From Gordionus sp. m RMFG-2023 (taxonomy: Eukaryota > Nematomorpha > Gordioida > Chordodea > Parachordodidae), in contig NC_088775.1 of the NCBI RefSeq assembly GCF_954871325.1, forward strand, positions 36,805,561-36,869,560: a stretch of DNA of 64,000 nt. Direction: 5' to 3'. Position numbers and translations under genes: made by a program. Positions 1 through 11,259 of this stretch are shown in pieces. Numbering within the stretch: position 1 is the first letter of the stretch; each line of letters starts with the position of its first letter. The notes beneath the pieces are model-generated. The model was not told the origin of the DNA, searched no databases, and saw nothing but the letters and a program-made list of their open reading frames with translations.

Positions 1-1020
1 CCTACCACCCAGCCTCTCTTTAATCCACACGATTTAGATTCAAGGATTACCTTCTTTTTTTCATATACACCAGAAGTTACCTAATATATCTCACTTTTTT
101 ATTTTTTATTTCCTTCAATATTTATTATTAAAACTTATTCAATAACACATTCATATCCAATAAATTCACATATTAGTTTTTTTAATAACATTTAACCTTC
201 AATTAATTTTACACTTATATCATACCAATAAATTCACATATAGATTTTTTAATATTTAACATTTCTACTAATTTAACACTTATATTATATATTCAATAAA
301 TTAACATATTGATTTTTTAAATAACATTTAACCTTTCAACTAATTTAACACTTATATATATGTTTATTTTTTCTTTCATAATCACAAATTCTTTTTTTTA
401 CATGCATATTTTTTCTTTGTACACATTTATTCCTCACAATCATTCGAACAAAAAATTAATTTTTTTTATATATTCTTCAAGACTCAAATTCTCTTATCCT
501 CTTAATATCCCCATTAATACAAATGTACTCTTTTAACCTTTAACTATCAAAAAAATTTTTCCCTTCATATACTACAACTCTTTTTCTTTTTTTACCATTA
601 TATTTCATTATGATTATAACTATAACTCACTCTTAAACACAACCTACCAACTCCAACATTCTTTAAGTCCATTCCTATTTTTCTTGCTCTATCACATTTC
701 CATTCAACATTAAATACAACAATTATATCGCTTAATGTTTCTTATACATCCCTTAATCTTGCAAAATAAAACATTTTTTTTCCATACCCAAAAACATACT
801 CAAAAATAATTTTTTCTTTCCCTTTCATAAACATACTCAAAAAATTTTTTTTCCCCTTTCATATATATTCCTCAGTTTTTTAATTTTTAATTTTCTCTAA
901 CCATTACATTTATTAAAACAAATAATCAACCTCTATCAAACACCAACTAACCCGAACAATCCTATGCCCATTTTCTCTTTTATATTAAAAAACCTTATCT
1001 TTACAACATAATTATTCTCC
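1..1020. repeat. G-poor, pyrimidine-rich AT tract upstream of LINE
   Basis: No gene is seen here. The plus strand is nearly free of G, with C and T runs, and short phrases recur with variation, such as 'aataaattcacatat' and 'catttaacctttcaa' between about 150 and 350. The tract runs directly into the LINE coding region, which shares the same G-depleted strand. It may be that element's 5' untranslated region, but this is inference. Confidence 0.45.
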
Positions 1021-1137
1021 GTAGATTATTTCTTCTTACTCTCTGTCACATCCCCATTCACTACACAATTATCTTGACATTTTTTCCCTCTCTCACAAGT
1101 CTTTTCACTCAGTTCACAACCTATCCTTATCCACACA

Positions 1138-4036
1138 ATGATACACTGTCCAGCATGCTCTAAAAACATAAAAATCACAAAACCCGGCCTCTTCACCAAA
1201 CACAAAATCAATGGAATTGTTTGTCCTGATTCGTGAAAGCGTCCTTCTCCTCTCTTCCTAAATCCCCTTTTCATTTTTTCTACTCACAGCCATTCTTCCA
1301 CCTCATCCAATAACGCCTACATACCAACCACATTAGACACATTTATTCCCCTCCAACCTACCACTCATGGCCACATCATCAACTTCCTAAAATCCGACAA
1401 ACCTTTTATTATCTCTTGAATTCCTAAAGGTTCCAGAGTACAAGTAGCCAAAGCCCTCTCCACTTGCCTTCAATCATTATTAAATAACTTCTCCTCTCTC
1501 GATTGGCTCAATCTCTTCACATTTTCCTTCACGACTCTCCAACCTCCCAATCCAGAGATTCAAAAATCTTTAACCCAACAAATCAAAGACACAACTATAC
1601 ATCCCCTCACCCTTACAACCACAATATCTTCTCATGAACCCAAAAAACTTTTTAGCCTACAATTAAAGGCAAAGTTAATTTCCAACAAAATTAAAAACTT
1701 AAACATCAAATCCGCTCTTCGCTTACTAGCATCTGATGATTCATTTGTTACTAGTAACGAAGAAAGTTTCAACAAACTCAAATTAAAGCACACCTCCGGA
1801 GTTGATTTCATATCTCCCCCTCCCAATATTCTTTCTACTGATTTCACCCCCGCCGAGGTGCGTAAATCTTTTCTATCCTTCCATCACGACTCTTCTCCCG
1901 GTTACGATGGACTTCGTCCCATCTTCCTCCAGGGTCTTACATCCCCCCTCATAGTCAGCCAGGTCCCAATTTTACAAAATTTAACAACACTTTGTAATAA
2001 AATAGCACACGGACTCGTCCCTGAGTCCATCAGATCACTCTTATTCGGTGCTAAACTAATCGCACTCGAAAAACTCAATAAGGATATCCGCCCAATAGTA
2101 ATTGGGACCTTATTCCACCGTCTTGTCGCAAAACTAATATCTTCCAAAATTAAGGACAACGCAGCCTTAATTTTAGCACCTCACCAACTAGGTATCATCC
2201 AAGGTGGCTGCGAAATAGCCACACACTCTACTCGTATCCATCTCCAAACCAACCCAAGTAATGAAATCCTCGTTAAAATTGATTTCTCTAATGCCTTCAA
2301 CTCCATTCGCCGCTCTCACTTTCTCCCACAAATGTACCACTCATTCCCCACCTTTTCTCAATTCTTCCATTTCTGCTATTCCATGCCATCTCATCTCCAA
2401 TTCAACAACTATTAATTTCATCATCAGAAGGGATCCAACAAGGCGATCCTCTGGGTTCAATACTTTTCTGCATTGGAATCAACGAAATGGTCAAAAACAT
2501 TTCTTCCAACTGCAATCTTCCACTGCACACTTGGTACATTGACGACGGAATACTCTGCGGTCCCCCTAACGAGGTTGCTAAGGCACTCGCCATCATCAAA
2601 ACGCATTCCCATGCTATCGGACTCTCACTCAACGAACAAAAAACCGAGATCTGCCCACTTCATTGCTTCATCCCATTCACCCACAACTTCCACACAACCG
2701 AACTCTCATCCCTCAGTCATCTCGGCTCTCCAGTCGGTGGTCTGGAATCCATCAATTACTTTTTCACTAACGCATCATCAACTTCCACACAACCGAACTC
2801 TCATCCCTCAGTCATCTCGGCTCTCCAGTCGGTGGTCTGGAATCCATCAATTACTTTTTCACTAACGCATCATCCAGCTTACTTCATTTCAAAAACATTT
2901 CTAAGTTTCTCCCTCCTCATCAAGCTTTTTTTTCTCCTCAAAAACTTTTACTACATTCCTAAAATTCTTTATGCCCTTCGATCCACCTCAATTTTCAAAT
3001 TCCCTGACTCATTAAAATCATTTGAAATCTCCGTCAAATCTCTTGCTGAAGAGATCCTTAATCTCCGCTTTAAACATAATTCATGGTTACAAGCATCACT
3101 TCCATGCAAGCTCGGGGGTATCGGCTAACGCTCACCTCTATCTCACCATCAGTGATTTCATCGTCTTTCATCTGACTCACACATTAGCCAGCTTTCTAAT
3201 TTCCCTGACCCCTTATTAGCTGAAGCCCAGACCATTTGGGACAATTCCGTTGTCCCAAATACTCACGACCCTCCTCATGTTCACAGAGAGACTGGGATAT
3301 TCCACACAACGAAGGCTCCGTCCCTTACCTAAAATCGATCCTTCACGACGACGACGATCTCACAGTTTTTCACCAATTGAACCAAGGAGCCGGTTACAAG
3401 TTTGTGGAAACCATACCCTCCAACAACCTTGATTTGTTGCTCTCCGCTGACGAGCTAAGATTTGCTATTGGACTACGGTTCAATTGATTGTTCTTCCGTA
3501 TCAATGCAAACATTGCAAAACAAACCAGTGTCAACATAAAGGGTAGACATTGTCTTCATTGTCGCTTTTGACGTGGCCGTTTTTCACAGCACACCTTATG
3601 CAACGACATCATACTACGCGCCCTCAAATCATGAGGCATTCCATCTAGACATGAACCAACCGGAATTTTTAGAACAGATGGAAAACGTTTTGATGGAATG
3701 TCCTTGATTCCTTGGTCAAGGGGTCAGCTCCTGGTTTGGGACTTCACCTGCATTGACCCAAATGCACCATCTAACCATAACGTTGATGCCCTCGCCCTCG
3801 TAGAATCTCGAAAAACTATAAAGTACAGTTTATTAGACCCTTCTTTCTTATTCATATCCATCGCCTGCTCCATTCTCATCACCTTCGGTAGCAAAGCTCA
3901 ACGTTTTTTCAAAGAATTAGGCAAACGGATTTGCGAAAAAACCGATCAGCCTAAGGAATCCCTCTTCTTACGCCAAAGACTTGCTACCGCCATTATTCGC
4001 TCTAACTATCAAAGTTTCATATCTTCCATTGAATAA
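1138..4036 (+). pseudogene. Non-LTR retrotransposon polyprotein (zinc finger, RT, restriction-like endonuclease), decayed
   Basis: This is one LINE-type polyprotein in broken frames. It opens at ATG 1138 with a C2H2-like finger (CPAC...H...C). An IPKG motif follows near 1423, and a frame stays open from about 1421 to 2415 covering the early RT blocks (SPGYDGLRP, KIDFSNAFNSI). RT continues with QQGDPLG near 2427, the catalytic YIDDG near 2536, and LGSPVGG. A Cys/His cluster near 3500 precedes the C-terminal RTDGKRFDG...LVWDFTCID near 3680-3760. The last motif resembles a PD-(D/E)XK endonuclease, although the usual Pro of RPDG is Phe here. I know this architecture as a widespread metazoan RT family with zinc finger and RLE-like nuclease; its exact clade name is not certain. 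Breaks include a TGA replacing an Arg codon just before IPKG, a one-base loss near 2413, a 95-bp duplication, and stops between 3125 and 3690. The copy is not functional. Confidence 0.85.
2685..2874 (+). repeat. 95-bp tandem duplication inside the RT domain
   Basis: Bases 2685-2779 and 2780-2874 are near-identical copies starting 'aacttccacacaaccg'. The unit of 95 shifts the frame. A run of eight T at about 2926-2933, where the family sequence expects seven, restores it, so the reading frame 2487-3128 stays open across both changes (95+1=96). Confidence 0.9.
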
Positions 4037-4215
4037 CCTTCCATATTCCTAGCTTCCTTTTTTTATCCCCTATCCTTTCCCGTAAATTCTATTTTCTACA
4101 TTTTTCACTTTTATTTATTTTACCGTTTAAAAAAATTAATTATTTGCTACTACATTTTGACAACATATCATATCAGTAAATATTCAAATAAAGTAACCCA
4201 TGACCGGAAAATATA
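4037..4215 (+). other. Probable LINE 3' tail
   Basis: The stretch after the polyprotein stop stays pyrimidine-rich and contains 'aataaa' near 4193, followed by a short (at)n run at about 4210-4222. It looks like the 3' untranslated tail of the LINE. No clean target-site duplication was recognised. Confidence 0.4.
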
Positions 4216-5530
4216 TATATATAATTATTCACAAATATTAATAACGAATTCAATTCAAAATCTTATATAAATAAGAATGAATATTAAAATTTAAAAGTTA
4301 ACGTTGTTTAACAAATTTTTATAAATTTGATGATTAAAATAACGTCTAAAGTACATTTGTCCAATCTAATTTGTAGTGGGGTTACTTAATAGTAGTGCAC
4401 TGAAGGATCTTTCCATCAATACTTACGAGTAAGGAGCAGCTAAAACTACGTAAGGCAATTTCTGGTTATATATTAAGCAATTAATTTTTGTCGTAATATC
4501 TATTAACGAATTAGGGTTAAATAACATTGAATACATTTCAGCTCATAATTAAACTCGAGCCAACTATTGGGTCAACTAACCAGAGCCAAATATTAGGACG
4601 AAATCAAATCCTGAGCCGACTCGAGCAAAATTCAACTCATTTAGGCGGTTTAAGCCTAAACCAATTCTTTAGGTCAGACCCCGAAAATAAAATAAATAAA
4701 CATACCCGAATTTTTTTGATGATATATGAATTATAAATATCTAAATACCGATAAATTCATAATAAAGTTAGTCCGGTCCTATAAGATAATTATTTCGAAT
4801 TCGATGCTAAATATTTAATTAATATTGAATTGAACCACTCCTTCTCTAATTTTTAAATTGGTTTATAGATCAAAACGCGAGTTTGCTACTCGAGTTTCTA
4901 GTTTAAAATAAAAATTATCAAATTTTTATAAGAAGTGAACAATTTAAAAAAAAAGAATTCTTAAAGATAATTATTTCTATGCTAATTTTAAAATACTCGT
5001 CCTCTATGCATAAAAATATGATTGTGCAAAATATTATGAATATTATATTATTTGTTTTGGGTTGGTGCACGACTTGGTCGGTGCTTGAGTTAGTAGTGCT
5101 CGGGTCTATGGATTTGGTCGACAGATCGACCCATTTGGTTAGGTTGGTTCTGGTTCATTTTTTCTACCAAAAACCTGACCAAAAATTATGCCAATTCGAC
5201 CCAACCATGCAATTCCCACACTACATCAACGCTAAGCAAATCCTAGCCATCGGCGTAGCCACCGTTCTCGGTCTTTCTGGAGAACAGACATCACAGTCGT
5301 CTACTCATCTTTCTAAAAGGGGATGATTAATTATCAGTTTGCTCGACTGCTTAATGCCTTTCCAAGGGCTTCGTCTGACAAATGAAATTAAAATGATTGA
5401 AAATTATTGATGATTTTTTTTTTGTTCGATGGTTTGATCAATCTTTGAAAAATATACATAAATGATGATATTTTCTCACTTGCTAAAAACTTTAAATAGT
5501 TTGAGAAAAGTGAATGCCAATTTTACAATG
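4216..5530. other. Anonymous AT-rich stretch with 'ggttcgg/cgagcc' words
   Basis: No gene is recognised. Segments at 4545-4690 and 5060-5210 are rich in repeated words of the type 'ctcgagccaac' and 'ggttggttctggttc', typical of subterminal repeats in hAT-like MITEs. A short GC-richer block at 5215-5330 encodes nothing I recognise on either strand. Confidence 0.35.
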
Positions 5531-5546
5531 GTATATGTTGTGGATT

Positions 5547-5756
5547 GTCTTGTGAAACGGCTCGATTTGAGCCGATTTTTAAATATGACTAACTCAATAT
5601 TTTAGCTGGAAAAATACCTTATAAGTCTCGAGATTTCGCTAATAGATGTCCAAACTTTTGTGCCACCTGTGAGCAAAATCTTCAGGCTTGCTTAATATTT
5701 TTGAGGATAAAATATTGAGTTAGCTGTTTTTAAAAATCGTCTCAAATATAGCCATT
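5547..5756. mobile_element. Palindromic MITE, TTGTGGATT target duplication
   Basis: The long inverted repeats read 'gatttgagccgatttttaaa...actaactcaatatttta' on the left and the reverse complement on the right. The 9-bp duplication ttgtggatt flanks the element at 5538-5546 and 5757-5765. Close relatives lie at 53304-53519 and 57665-57846. Length and target size fit a non-autonomous Mutator-like element; this is inference because no transposase is present. Confidence 0.8.
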
Positions 5757-6031
5757 TTGTGGATTATTGGAAATCATAATATAGGAATAGCTTAGAGATG
5801 GCCAGACATAAACACCTTTCTTACAAATATTCTTTTAGAACTCAATCTGTCAAAAATTATTGGATTCAGAATTTACTAATACGATTAATAAATTTAAATT
5901 GCGTAACATACTATATGTATAAAAATATTAAAAAAAAGAGGAATATGTATTAACATAATAATAGCTAAATATAAAAATTAAATAAACCTCGCTTTGCTAT
6001 GCTCGTTCTCTCACTCTGTTTCACAGAGACT

Positions 6032-6948
6032 CAGTAGCGTAGCCAGGATTGATCCATAAGGGGGGGGGGGTTAAAAATTTTTCCATTTTAAAAGTTTACC
6101 AATATTTTGTGCTTTATTAGTGTCTAAAACCAGTATAGTAGCCAGTATAAATGAAAAAATATTGGAACAAAATTTTATCCAAATTTATGATTAATACGCA
6201 ACTGAAAGCATTATTATGAAAATTTTATCAATGTTTAGTCAATTGTAAATTAGTTAAATCCATTCGGTGTAGAAAGAAAAAAAAATCGCCCCCCCAATAC
6301 TCCCATTATTTATAATCACTCAATATATTATTCTATGTTAAAAATGATTATTTAAATTAAATTTTTGCATATAACAAAATTTTGCAGAGAATTTCATTAT
6401 GATTTTGTTTATTATTAAAATACTTTAGTATAAATAACACCCCTTTATTTAACTATGTACAATAAAATAAATTTTAAAATGTAGAGAAATTTTATACAGA
6501 TTATATTAAAATTTTTTTCTAAATAACTATTTAAAAAAAAATAAAATTACAATAAAATATGAGTAATTCTTGTACGGCATTTAAAAAATCTAATTTAACA
6601 ATATTAAAAATGAGTATATTAACAAAAATAAATAATTCTTATTAGAGATCTACGAAATTAGGAAAATCGTGTTCGGGTTGGGTCGGGCCTAATGTTTTTT
6701 AAAAAAATTCGGGCGGGTTGGATCGGACCTTGAAATTTTTTAAAATATATCTAAATATATCAATTTTATGTTAAATTTTTTATGTAAAATAAAATATTTG
6801 ATTTCATTTATAAAAACTAGACGCCATATAACATATATCTTTTATTTTGAGCAATTATAAAAATGAATTTCTATATTTAAATAAGTTTGGGCCAGGCCGA
6901 CAAAACTTTTTTAAAGGTTTAACTTCCCCACCCTTGTCTACGCCACTG
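6032..6948. mobile_element. Non-autonomous hAT (CAGTAGCGTAGCC ends) with perfect 8-bp TSD
   Basis: The left end CAGTAGCGTAGCCAGG and the right end GTCTACGCCACTG are inverted. The 8-bp sequence cagagact is repeated exactly at 6024-6031 and 6949-6956. A poly-G run follows the left end. Terminal 'GGCGTAGCC' with G-runs is a common animal hAT MITE end type. A second element (6643 to about 6910) is inserted inside. Confidence 0.85.
6643..6910. mobile_element. Truncated 'cgggcc' hAT-type MITE nested in 6032-6948
   Basis: It begins TAGAGATCTACGAAATTAGG and has 'tcgggttgggtcgggcc' subterminal sequence, matching the intact family member at 24601-24961. The right terminus is missing where the host element resumes. 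Confidence 0.6.
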
Positions 6949-6959
6949 CAGAGACTATA

Positions 6960-8392
6960 ACTCGTTCGAAGCGCATTAGGATGGGTAACAAGGGTTAGAT
7001 TTGTTGGGAGACTAAAGTTTGGATATAGATGGGAAATCAGTTGAATATTCATAGTTAAAAATGACATATTTTTTTTGGTTGAAATCTGACTATTTTTAAA
7101 AATCGGCTAAAAAGAGTGTTTCGTACATCACTAGTAGTGCGTAATAGGCGCATAAGTGGAGGTGGGTAAAGAAAATGACTAATAAATAAAATAGATGTTT
7201 ATTTATATTAATAAAAGTAATTAGAATTATGGAAAAATCTTTATGTAATTATAACGTTATTGTGATAACTAGACCTGCTCAATTCTAACCAGTTTGCAGG
7301 ATGTTCATATATTAAAAAGAGTGACAATTTTATCTAGAATACTTGTATTATTTTTAATAAAATTTTGATTGAAAATAATTTTTTCCAATCCATTTTTGAA
7401 CCACATAACAGATTGTAAGAAAATCTATTTCTTTTCTTAGTTACTAAGTCACCTGCTTTAAAAAAATAATAGTTCACAAGGAACGGAATTATATATATTT
7501 TTTAATATAAAATGTCTATTATTCAGAATATTTAGAATAAAAACATGTAAAAGAAAACGAATATTATTCTTTTAAGAATTAACATAACTAAGAGCCTGCA
7601 ATACGTTGACTTAAAGACCTCCGATAAAATTTATGGGGAAAACTACCTAATAGTGCCCCCCCCCCTCTAGCAAAACCCCGCCCACGCATATGAAGGAGGG
7701 GTTATCGTTTATATCTTCAAAACTACTAAATAAATTTCTTACTCTTAATCTTTTCCTAATATTGAAATCCACTTTATTTTTTTTATTAATTATTACAATT
7801 TTTAATTAAAAAATAGGTTTAAAATTAAAAAAAAAATAAATGATTCTTTGTCACCCCTAAAAATCGGCAAAATATCAGCGCCCTGGATAAAGTTCACTTT
7901 TCATAACCTATAGTATTTAGTAAAAATAAATATAATTGGCTTCTTTAAATTTTCTTCTGATATCCCAAATTTTAATATAAATATTTGAAAAAAATGGTAG
8001 ATTTTTAGACAATTCTTAATAAAAAAAGTCCGTCTTATTGATTTGAATCTAGTTACGCCTACAAATTTAAAAATCTTGGTTTTTTAAAATATTTTTATCG
8101 GCATATAAAAATTTTAAATTGGTGCTCATATTTATTTTATAATTAGAAAAGCGATATCGAGACAATGTGTTTTAACGATTTATCTCACTTATTCACTGCT
8201 AAAAATACCATGAAATTGTGTGATGAGTTGATAAATACATACCTAGAGGCTAATATGGATGATAGAATGACAAAAAGTAATTATTAAAAAAATTAGAAAT
8301 TTTGGTTGAATTTGATGGTGAATTTATATTTTACATTTGCCAAGTTTAAAACTAACGAATAACATACTTAGATATTCGCAATTAATATTAAA
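6960..8392. other. AT-rich stretch without a recognisable gene
   Basis: A fragment of the palindromic MITE family ('tttttaaaaatcggctaa') lies near 7090-7115. A poly-C run at about 7650 ('agtgcccccccccc') suggests another decayed hAT end. Nothing else is recognised. Confidence 0.35.
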
Positions 8393-8803
8393 ACTAGCTG
8401 ATAGCCCGTCAAGAATGATGGGGAATCAGAATTTTCTTATTTATTTAATGATGGATGAATAATAAATTTTCCTATTTTTACACAAAACTCATCTAGTAAG
8501 AATATACTTTTTATATTAAAAATTACAAATACAAATGAATAAAAATTTAGTTTAAAAGATTTTTTATTGTGCACATAAATTAAAATACTAACCATATACT
8601 TCATAGACATAATTTATAAAAAATAATGGAAAATTCTAGAATAACTTCATCTAAATAAATATAAATTTCTGAATCACATCTCATAAGATAGGGAAATTTT
8701 TGATTCATTCATCATCAAATAAAGGTAAAATTTATTATTCATCCATCATTGAATAAAGAAGAAAATCTGATTCCCCGTCATTCTTGACAGGCTATCATCT
8801 AGT
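8393..8803. mobile_element. TIR MITE with 'GATAGCCCGTCAAGAATGA' ends
   Basis: The left end reads ACTAGCTGATAGCCCGTCAA and the right end is its reverse complement with few changes; inverted repeats extend about 45 bp. There is no coding content. Solitary fragments of the same end occur near 14470 and 61018. The superfamily is unresolved. Confidence 0.75.
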
Positions 8804-10429
8804 AACTTATATTTTTGATAACGGGTTCTTAAAAAATCCCTAAAATATATGTAAAAGGAAAGGTCACAACAGGCATTATTTTTTTTGTTATTGATGCTAA
8901 AATAAAAATGGATTAATATTTCCTCCATACTTACACTTCACAATGGTTTTCTTTATTTTTTGTGTACAACAATTTCTTGAATCCAGCAATTATCAGAGAT
9001 TTTTTGCAAATGATTTAAATAAATAAGGCATATCTGTGGTTTGATTATTCCTTTAAGTTCCAATAAAGTCAGATGGAAAAAGAAATAATTCAGTTATTGA
9101 AATTAGAGACCTTCACGGGCCTTGATTTATTCATCCGCCTCCAGCCCAGGTTAGCAGTAAGAATAATTTGCAAGCCCAGTCCATATTTAATAAAATATTC
9201 AAACCCAAGCTCATCATAAGTTTCAAAAATTTTGCCCAAACCCATATCCAAAAATTTAATTTATTGTTTTAAATGAATAAATAAAATATTTAAGTGTATT
9301 TAGGCAATCACTTTGATTGCAATACTGACATTTATTATTATTTAAAATGCAATATATTTTTAAGTTAATTAATAACAGTTTAATAGGCTAAATTTAAATG
9401 AAATTTTTTTATACTTTTTATAAAAACCCTGTCCTGGCCCAGGCACTTTAATAATTATATTATACCTGGCATCCCTTATTAAAATATTTTGTCACCTGAG
9501 TTAGAGATTATTCTATCCCCATTTTTATCAAGAATAATTTTTTTGATTGATTGATTATTTAAGAATATATTAATCTATTTACATAAAAAAATCTTAGATT
9601 ATTCTATCTATATTTTTTTTTATTGATAAAAATATATTATTCTGATTCTTTAAAACATTTTCAAGTATTATGTAAATGGAATTAAGAGTTTTTGAACTGA
9701 TTGTATGGTTTTATATAAGGATCCTGATACTGGTTCAAAAAACAAAAATTTTTTTTTATTATTATTTAAAGAAAAATAATATTGCAATTTTTATTCATAT
9801 AGTAATTATTATTTTATAAAATATTTGGATTTAGAGAAGTTGTTTGGAGAATAGAATAATATTTCTTAAAATAAAAAATAAAATTTAATATTTATTCTAT
9901 CTCCAGTTTTAGAATAATAATAAAGATGATTTTTTAAGAAATATATCATGGTATTTTATATAATTAAGTGATGAGGAACTATTAACACATGAATTTCATA
10001 TAAAACCTTCTCTTATCTCAAAAAACATATAAATGCTTTTAAGACCTTCATAAATATTCTTTTAAACAAAGACCTCCTAACATAGATTTGAATCGAATAT
10101 GGGGTCAACCTGATTGTGTCACAAAAACTATGTGGTGGTATTCATCCCATTGCAATTGGCTATTTAGAAGATTATTAGCAAAAATAATTTCTATGGGTCA
10201 AAATCCAGAGTCTTGATTTATTAAGTATAAAGATTGAGTGTTAAGGGAGAAGTCAAAATAGCATGCCATTCGTATTATATTCAGAATCCTCTTCCTAACA
10301 TGGATATTATCAAAGTCTACTTTAAAAATGTTTTGATAACAAATTTCGAGAACATATCATTAATTGTTTTACTCCTAAATTCCTAGAGACATACATGGTA
10401 AAATGTGTTAGAACTTGTAGCTTGTCCTG
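8804..10429. other. AT-rich stretch with decayed repeat pieces
   Basis: A possible MITE end, 'tagagaccttcacgggcc', lies near 9103, with 'ctggcccaggcac' near 9435. No coding region is seen. Confidence 0.3.
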
Positions 10430-11259
10430 TAATTCACTGGGGAAACACACAATTAAGTGGCTTATCCACCCAAAAGGGGCATATCCAGTGTAGTGAATTT
10501 GCATCCACTGTTTGGCAGTAAAATTTACCCTACTGTCAAGGCCCATTTAATTAAAGAAAAAATGATCTGATTCAATAATTGACAATAATTTACCCTACTG
10601 TCAGGGCCCGACAGTAATTTACATCGGTAAGAATAGAGAAATAAGAAAATATATAATTAATAAATAGTGTGCTTATCTTTTTAGAGTATTTGTTTCAGTA
10701 GATTAATGAATTTTTGAATGATTATATGAATCCATAATTGTAACAAAATATTTGATAATAAATCTAGAAATAAAATTAATGAATGATTATAAAAAAAATT
10801 AATTAGTTTCTGTGAAAATTAATGTGGTGTATCATTGCATCTAATCATTAATAGTTTATCATATTAAAAACACACAATTAAGTTGCGTCCACAACCCAAA
10901 AGGGGGCATAACCAGTGCAGTGAATTTGCATCCACTGTTTGGCAGTAAAATTTACCCTACTGTCAGGGCCCATTTAATTTAATTAAGAAGATGATGGTAC
11001 CTGATCCACTAATTGACAATATATCCTACTGTCAGGGCTCGATAGTAATTTACATAGATTATTGGTAAGAATAGAGAAAGATTAAATGCAATGATATTCA
11101 AAAATTCACTAATCTATTGAAACAAATACTCTAAAAAGATAAACTATTTATTAATTATATATTTTCTTATTTCTCTATTCTTATCAATAATCTATGTAAA
11201 TTACTGTCGGGCCCTGACATTAGTGTAAATTCTGTCAATTACTGGATTAGGTATTATCA

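Noticed and set aside
4979-5326. Open frame with a hydrophobic C-terminal segment (INAKQILAIGVATVLGLSG)
   Set aside because: It crosses a repeat-like segment into a GC-richer block; no recognised homologue, no splice context and no start support.
6855-7067. Minus-strand open frame with Arg/Gly-rich middle
   Set aside because: It spans the junction of two MITEs and flanking DNA; no protein homology and it crosses repeat ends.
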